Below are positions 59,753 through 64,000 of a DNA stretch of 64,000 nt, piece by piece. How positions within the stretch are numbered: position 1 is the stretch's first letter; each line of letters starts with the position of its first letter. The translations under genes and the position numbers were made by a program. Below the pieces are notes generated by a model. It saw only the letters and a list, made by a program, of their open reading frames with translations, searched no databases and was not told where the DNA came from. The stretch comes from Mycobacterium asiaticum DSM 44297 (GTDB taxonomy: Bacteria > Actinomycetota > Actinomycetes > Mycobacteriales > Mycobacteriaceae): assembly GCF_000613245.1 (NCBI RefSeq), contig NZ_HG964939.1:389931-453930 (forward strand). Reading direction: 5' to 3'.

Positions 59753-60547
59753 GTGAGCGAACCCGGGGAACTACAGCTGATAGCGGACTCGCTGCGCACG
59801 GCTATGACGGGCGCCTCGGGTGCCAAGCTCGACGCGGCGTTGACCGAACTCGGCTGGCTCGACATGCTCAGCGAGATCCCAGAGTCCGCAATTCCCTTGG
59901 TCTTCCGGCTGCTCGGCGAAACCGGGGCGCATGCGCCGGTGGTCAATGACGTCGTCCTGTGCGCAGCTGGGAGCCCCGGTGGGGGCACCGTGCCGCTGCC
60001 GTACGCGGGGGACTCCTGGGTGGTCTGGGAACGTACCGACGAGACGTCGTCGGCGCTCGACGACGAACTTCCCATACACCGGACCTCGGCCGGCGAACCG
60101 GTGCCGTTGGGCCAAGGGCGGGCTGCGCTGGGCTGGTGGCTGGTCGGCACCGGCCGGGCGATGCTTTCCCTGGCGCGCCAACATGCACTGGATCGCGTGC
60201 AGTTCGGCCGTCCGCTCGCGTCGTTTCAGGCGGTGCGGCACCGACTCGCGGAGACCCTGGTGGCCATCGAGGGCGCCGAAGCCACGCTGCAGGCCGCCAC
60301 CGATGAGCCCGACGAACTGGCCTTCTTGCTGGCCAAAGCCGCTGCGGGACAGGCGGCGCTGACCGCGGCGCGGCACTGCCAGCAAGTGCTCGGTGGCATC
60401 GGCTTCACCGCCGAACACCGACTGCACCAGCATGTCAAGCGCGCGCTGGTGCTGGACGGCCTGCTGGGCAGCTCGCGGGAGCTCACCCGGGAAGCGGGGA
60501 AGGCTCTGCGGGAGCGCGGATTTGCTCCGCGACTGGCCCACCTCTGA
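59753..60547 (+). CDS. Short FadE-like partner subunit
   Basis: From GTG 59753 (AAGGAGTGAAG upstream) the product is 264 residues, about 120 fewer than typical FadE. An alternative GTG 59747 overlaps the previous stop. The C-terminal domain is intact (GRAMLSLARQHALDRVQFGRPLASFQAV, CQQVLGGIGFTAEHRLHQH in part), while the N-terminal and beta domains are shrunken, so by itself it should not bind FAD fully. It parallels the small subunit at 25219-26217. It ends 66 bp from the convergent FadE gene with a hairpin between. Confidence 0.85.
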   Translation: MSEPGELQLIADSLRTAMTGASGAKLDAALTELGWLDMLSEIPESAIPLVFRLLGETGAHAPVVNDVVLCAAGSPGGGTVPLPYAGDSWVVWERTDETSSALDDELPIHRTSAGEPVPLGQGRAALGWWLVGTGRAMLSLARQHALDRVQFGRPLASFQAVRHRLAETLVAIEGAEATLQAATDEPDELAFLLAKAAAGQAALTAARHCQQVLGGIGFTAEHRLHQHVKRALVLDGLLGSSRELTREAGKALRERGFAPRLAHL

Positions 60548-60549
60548 CG

Positions 60550-60607
60550 GCGAGTGTGCATCTGACGACGCGACACACCGGGCGGGCGTCGTGAGATGCA
60601 CACTCGC
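60550..60607. terminator. Hairpin between convergent FadE genes (bidirectional terminator)
   Basis: Arms 60550-60571 and 60586-60607 are complementary at 21 of 22 positions, with a 14-nt loop, in the 66-bp gap between convergent stops 60547 and 60614. The core is GAGTGTGCATCT. It fits a bidirectional terminator. No T tract is visible, which is normal for mycobacterial terminators. Confidence 0.7.
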
Positions 60608-60613
60608 GACGCC

Positions 60614-61789
60614 TCAGTTGCGGGGTAAGCCCAGGATCCGCTCGGCGATGATGTTGCGCTGGATCTCCGAGGTACCCCCGGCGATGGTGCCGGCGAAGCT
60701 GCGTGCGTACCGGTCGAACCAACTGCCGTAGTAGTCGTCAAGATTCAGCGGGGCGAAGGGCGCGGTGATCGCCGGGTGGACAAGGCCGTCGGCGCCCTTG
60801 GCGTTCAGCGCGTCCTCGGCGGCACGCTGTAATGCTTCCGAGCCCAGGAGTTTCAGGACCGACTGCGCCGGCACGTCCTCTTCCCCGCGCGCCGCACGCG
60901 CCGTCGCCGCCGAGCCCAGCAGGCGCATCGCGCGGGCGTCCATCACCAGGGTGGCGTAGCGATCCCGCTCCAGCATCCCATTGGGCGTGTAATCGGTTGT
61001 CAGCTCGTCCAATAGGTTGGCATAGTCGAGCCAGAGCATCGCGCGCTCGTGGCCAAGGGAGCCGTGGGCCACCCGCCAGCCCCCGTCGAGTTCACCGACC
61101 AGATTCTCGGCCGGCACCCGCGCATCGGTGAAGAACACCTCGTTGAAGTCGACGTCGTCGTGGTCGCAAATCGAGGCGAACGGCCGGCGTACCACCCCCG
61201 GTGTATCGGTCGGGATCAGCAATACGCTGATGCCCTTGTGTTTTGGGACCTCGGTATTGGTGCGCACGAACGTCAGCAGCACGTCGGCATCATGGGCCCC
61301 CGATGTCCAAACCTTTTGTCCGTTCACCACGAAGTGGTCACCGTCGAGCACCGCGCGCGTCTTGAGCGACGCCAGATCCGATCCGGCCCCGGGCTCACTC
61401 ATGCCCAGCGATGCGGTGATTTCGGCCCGCAGAATCGGTATTGCCCACCGCTGCTTCTGTTCGCGAGTTCCGAAGGACAGCAACGACGCCGCGATGATGC
61501 CCACGCCTTGGGGATTGAAGCTGCGATAGATCCGGCGCCGGGCCATCTCGTCGGCGTGCACATACTGCTGCAGCAGCGAAGCATTGCGTCCGCCGAACTC
61601 AGGCGGGTTGCCGGGCAGTAGCCAGCCGTGGTCGAACAGCAGGCGCTGCCACCTGGCGGCCCATTCCGGCAGGTGCGAACACGACCGTGGCCGCTCGATC
61701 CCCACCGCCTCGTCGGGCAGATGCTTGTCGAGGAATGCGATGAATTCGGCGCGAAATGCCTCGACGTCGGCATCGAACGTCAGCTGCAC
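60614..61789 (-). CDS. Acyl-CoA dehydrogenase (FadE)
   Basis: A 391-residue FadE starting at GTG 61789. ITASLGMSEPGAGSDLASLKTRA (in part), FVVNGQKVWTSGAHDADVLL and GGTSEIQRNIIAERILGLPRN. It matches the FadE at 24063-25235 so well over its length, including HFVVNGQKVWTSGAHDADVL, that a recent duplication is likely. The small-subunit partner present next to that copy is missing here. The promoter contains a perfect operator at 61860. Confidence 0.93.
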   Translation of the reverse strand: MQLTFDADVEAFRAEFIAFLDKHLPDEAVGIERPRSCSHLPEWAARWQRLLFDHGWLLPGNPPEFGGRNASLLQQYVHADEMARRRIYRSFNPQGVGIIAASLLSFGTREQKQRWAIPILRAEITASLGMSEPGAGSDLASLKTRAVLDGDHFVVNGQKVWTSGAHDADVLLTFVRTNTEVPKHKGISVLLIPTDTPGVVRRPFASICDHDDVDFNEVFFTDARVPAENLVGELDGGWRVAHGSLGHERAMLWLDYANLLDELTTDYTPNGMLERDRYATLVMDARAMRLLGSAATARAARGEEDVPAQSVLKLLGSEALQRAAEDALNAKGADGLVHPAITAPFAPLNLDDYYGSWFDRYARSFAGTIAGGTSEIQRNIIAERILGLPRN

Positions 61790-61821
61790 AGGACTCTCCG
61801 GGTTATCAGGGGCGAGCTAGG

Positions 61822-61835
61822 TTCGCTCTCGCGAA
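61822..61835. promoter_or_regulatory. Palindrome TTCGC-N4-GCGAA
   Basis: This second palindrome class sits about 38 bp (centre to centre) from the GAGAAT operator at 61860. The same class recurs at 62665-62680, about 37 bp from the operator at 62702. Confidence 0.5.
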
Positions 61836-61859
61836 TCCGCTTCCCAAACACACGTCTAA

Positions 61860-61874
61860 GAGAATAGTATTCTC
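61860..61874. promoter_or_regulatory. Operator copy, perfect (GAGAATAGTATTCTC)
   Basis: A perfect 6-3-6 inverted repeat between divergent FadE (start 61789) and TetR (start 61931) genes. The position next to the TetR gene fits autoregulation. Confidence 0.85.
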
Positions 61875-61930
61875 GCCGTGAGGAAGTTACAATCTCCAAG
61901 ACATCGTCCGTGAGGAGGTCGAGCACCGCG

Positions 61931-62650
61931 ATGGCACGACGTTCTCCGGTACAGTCCAATCATGTTCTCTCCTCGCGGCAATCTCCTGAGCCGCCCGTGA
62001 CGAACCCCAGTGAAGAGCCGGCCTGGAAGCAGCGGGCCGTCGAGCGATCCATCAAGACCGCAAAACTGCGGGCGGCGCAGCGCGTTCAGCGCTTCCTGGA
62101 CGCCGCACAGGCCATCATCATCGAGAAGGGCAGCACGGACTTTACCGTCCAGGAGGTCGTGGACCGGTCGCGTCAGTCGTTGCGCAGCTTCTACCTGCAG
62201 TTCGACGGCAAGCACGAACTGTTGCTGGCCCTGTTCGAAGACGCCCTGAGCCGGTCCGCCGACCAGATCCGCGCCGCCACCGAGAGCCACACCGATCCGC
62301 TGGAGCGGCTCAAGGTCGCCGTTGAATTGCTCTACGAGGCATCGCGCCCCGACCCCACCGCCAAGCGCCCGCTTTTCACCGATTTCGCGCCTCGTTTGCT
62401 GGTGACTCATCCTGCCGAGGTCAAGATTGCCCATGCTCCACTGTTGGCTTTGCTGACCGAGCTGATGGAAGCCGCAGGCGATGCCGGCAAGTTGCGCGCC
62501 GACGTCAACGCCAAGCGGGTGGCCGCCATGACGATGCAGACGGTCATGTTCATCGCGCAGTCCAGCGGCGGCTCCGACGACGCGACGGTTCACCCGATCA
62601 GCGCCGACGAGGTCTGGGATTTCTGCTCACGCGGATTCGCGGGCAAGTAG
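61931..62650 (+). CDS. TetR-family regulator (probable regulator of the shared operators)
   Basis: From ATG 61931, with AGGAGG at 61912-61917 upstream, the product is 239 residues; GTG 61910 and GTG 61998 are alternatives. A long basic, disordered N-terminus precedes the HTH: RAAQRVQRFLDAAQAIIIEKGSTDFTVQEVVDRSRQSLRSFYLQFDGKHELL in pieces, with SLRSFYLQF as the recognition helix. It lies between two perfect or near-perfect operator copies, so it is the best candidate for the regulator that recognises GAGAAT-N3-ATTCTC. Ligand unknown, probably an acyl-CoA or ring metabolite. Confidence 0.88.
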   Translation: MARRSPVQSNHVLSSRQSPEPPVTNPSEEPAWKQRAVERSIKTAKLRAAQRVQRFLDAAQAIIIEKGSTDFTVQEVVDRSRQSLRSFYLQFDGKHELLLALFEDALSRSADQIRAATESHTDPLERLKVAVELLYEASRPDPTAKRPLFTDFAPRLLVTHPAEVKIAHAPLLALLTELMEAAGDAGKLRADVNAKRVAAMTMQTVMFIAQSSGGSDDATVHPISADEVWDFCSRGFAGK

Positions 62651-62664
62651 TTCCTCCGACGCAA

Positions 62665-62680
62665 ATTCGCATGAGCGAAT
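62665..62680. promoter_or_regulatory. Palindrome ATTCGC-N4-GCGAAT
   Basis: A perfect 6-4-6 palindrome placed about 37 bp before the operator at 62702, the same arrangement as at 61822/61860. Confidence 0.5.
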
Positions 62681-62701
62681 ATCGCACGTCGTTGTCTTTG
62701 T

Positions 62702-62716
62702 GAGAACGGTATTCTC
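62702..62716. promoter_or_regulatory. Operator copy (GAGAACGGTATTCTC)
   Basis: It matches the shared motif at 11 of 12 defined positions, 137 bp upstream of the P450 start at 62853. The 202-bp gap holds no gene. Confidence 0.65.
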
Positions 62717-62852
62717 TGGTACAAAGAACTACAAATAGCCAAAACGGATTCGACGTTGACACTCGTTGGTGGGTGATGACAGAGTTCTACAGGCGGCATT
62801 GTCGCGCCCTCCTGACGAACAGGGCGCGTCACCGGCGAGAGGGCAATCACCC

Positions 62853-64000
62853 GTGACAGTCAGCGCAGCCAACGACGTCTATTTCGACCCGTACGACGTC
62901 GAGCTCAACGCCGACCCCTATCCCATGTTCAAGCGGCTGCGCGACGAGATGCCGTTGTACTACAACGAGCAACACGACTTTTACGCGCTGAGCCGCTTCG
63001 CCGACGTCGACAATGCGATCGTCGACTACCAAACCTTCAGTTCCGCGCGGGGCGCGATTCTCGAGCTGATCCGGGCCAACATAGAGATGCCGCCGGGCGT
63101 CCTCATCTTCGAGGACCCGCCCATCCACGACATTCACCGTAAGTTGTTGTCGCGCATGTTCACTCCGCGCAAGATCAACGATCTGGAGCCCAAGATCCGC
63201 GAATTCTGCGCGCGCAGCCTGGATCCGCTGATCGGGACGGGCAGATTCGACTTCGTCAACGACCTCGGCGCGCAGATGCCGATGCGGGTGATCGGCATGC
63301 TGCTCGGTGTCCCGGAGGAAGATCAGGAAGCCGCACGCGATTTCGCCAACGCGCAGATGCGGACTGAGGCCGGTAAGCCGATGGAGTTCTCGGCCGAGGC
63401 GATGCTGAGCGGTGAGTTCTTCAGCCAGTACATCGACTGGCGCGCCGCGAACCCGTCCAACGACCTGACGACCGAGCTGCTCAACGCCGAGTTCGAGGAT
63501 GAGACCGGCACGGTGCGCCGGATGCGCCGCGACGAGCTGCTCACCTACATCACCGTGGTGTCGGGCGCCGGCAACGAGACGACCACCCGGCTGATCGGGT
63601 GGGCCGGCAAGGTGCTGGCCGAACATCCCGATCAGCGGCGCGCTCTGGTCGAAAACCCCGCGCTGATCCCCGCTGCCGTCGAGGAGCTACTGCGGTACGA
63701 GCCGCCGGCTCCGCATGTGGCGAGATACGTCACCCGGGACGTGGAGTACTACGGCCAGCGGGTGCCCGAAGGCAGCGTCATGATGATGCTGATCGGCGCG
63801 GCCAACCGGGACCACCGCCAATTCCCGCCCGACGGTGACGTTTTCGACATCTACCGCGTGCCGCATCAGCACCTGACCTTCAGCGTCGGCACCCACTACT
63901 GCCTGGGCTCGGCGTTGGCCCGGCTCGAGGGCCGGATCGCGATCGAGGAGATTCTCAAGCGCTTCCCCGAATGGGATGTCGACCTTACCGACGCCAAACT
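62853..64000 (+). CDS. Cytochrome P450 (3' end beyond the right edge)
   Basis: The frame is open from GTG 62853 to the window end, at least 382 residues, so only the last few codons are missing. VSGAGNETTTR is the I-helix, EELLRYEPP the ExxR motif and LTFSVGTHYCLG the heme loop with Cys350. It resembles the P450 at 46183 in its N-terminal style (MPLYYNEQHDFYALSRF against APVYYSEQYDFYALTRH). It is controlled by a nearby operator. Any ferredoxin partner would lie outside the window. Confidence 0.93.
   Translation, partial: MTVSAANDVYFDPYDVELNADPYPMFKRLRDEMPLYYNEQHDFYALSRFADVDNAIVDYQTFSSARGAILELIRANIEMPPGVLIFEDPPIHDIHRKLLSRMFTPRKINDLEPKIREFCARSLDPLIGTGRFDFVNDLGAQMPMRVIGMLLGVPEEDQEAARDFANAQMRTEAGKPMEFSAEAMLSGEFFSQYIDWRAANPSNDLTTELLNAEFEDETGTVRRMRRDELLTYITVVSGAGNETTTRLIGWAGKVLAEHPDQRRALVENPALIPAAVEELLRYEPPAPHVARYVTRDVEYYGQRVPEGSVMMMLIGAANRDHRQFPPDGDVFDIYRVPHQHLTFSVGTHYCLGSALARLEGRIAIEEILKRFPEWDVDLTDAK

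Overview
The window is high-GC actinobacterial DNA and almost certainly mycobacterial. It has a complete yrbE/mce transport operon with mce-associated (Mas) genes, several P450 and 3Fe-4S ferredoxin pairs, many acyl-CoA dehydrogenases, frequent GTG/TTG starts, ATGA/GTGA gene overlaps, leaderless-type promoters, and a tandem repeat that looks like a mycobacterial interspersed repetitive unit. No tRNA, rRNA, phage, transposase or CRISPR array was seen. The species cannot be fixed from the sequence.

Layout. 1-5.4 kb: a truncated TetR gene, a P450, and a four-gene overlapping operon (two related six-helix membrane proteins plus orphan heme-copper-oxidase subunit III-like and IV-like proteins) divergent from a TetR gene, with two identical perfect palindromes between them. 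5.0-7.8 kb: secreted proteins and a Mas pair. 7.85-17.5 kb (minus strand): yrbEA-yrbEB-mceABCDEF; mceD carries an apparent one-base frameshift that cuts off its proline-rich tail. 17.8-21.7 kb: CaiB-type CoA transferase, divergent from SDR-ferredoxin-P450. 21.8-24 kb: a second secreted protein plus Mas pair, mirroring the first. 24-62.7 kb: a large catabolic island with a two-subunit FadE, SnoaL-like proteins, epimerases/SDRs, carboxymuconolactone-decarboxylase-like proteins, 6-phosphogluconate-dehydrogenase-like reductases, several amidohydrolases, a Rieske ferredoxin, a NuoF-like flavoprotein with ferredoxin, enoyl-CoA hydratase, a DUF35-thiolase fusion, alpha/beta hydrolases, P450/ferredoxin pairs, thiolase, a Rieske ring-hydroxylating oxygenase and more FadEs. 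It ends with a TetR gene and a P450 that runs off the right edge.

How it fits together. At least nine copies of a 15-bp inverted repeat, GAGAAT-N3-ATTCTC, sit in the promoters of the 18-63 kb genes and nowhere else I noticed. Three are perfect, and one lies in the divergent promoter of the TetR gene at 61931-62650, the best candidate regulator. I infer one regulon that imports (Mce), activates (CoA transferase), oxidises (P450s, Rieske oxygenase), and beta-oxidises or retro-aldol-cleaves (FadE, EchA, DUF35-thiolase, thiolase) a hydrophobic, probably cyclic, carboxylate. The substrate cannot be read from sequence. The NuoF-like protein is the only apparent NAD(P)H-linked reductase here that could feed the many ferredoxins.
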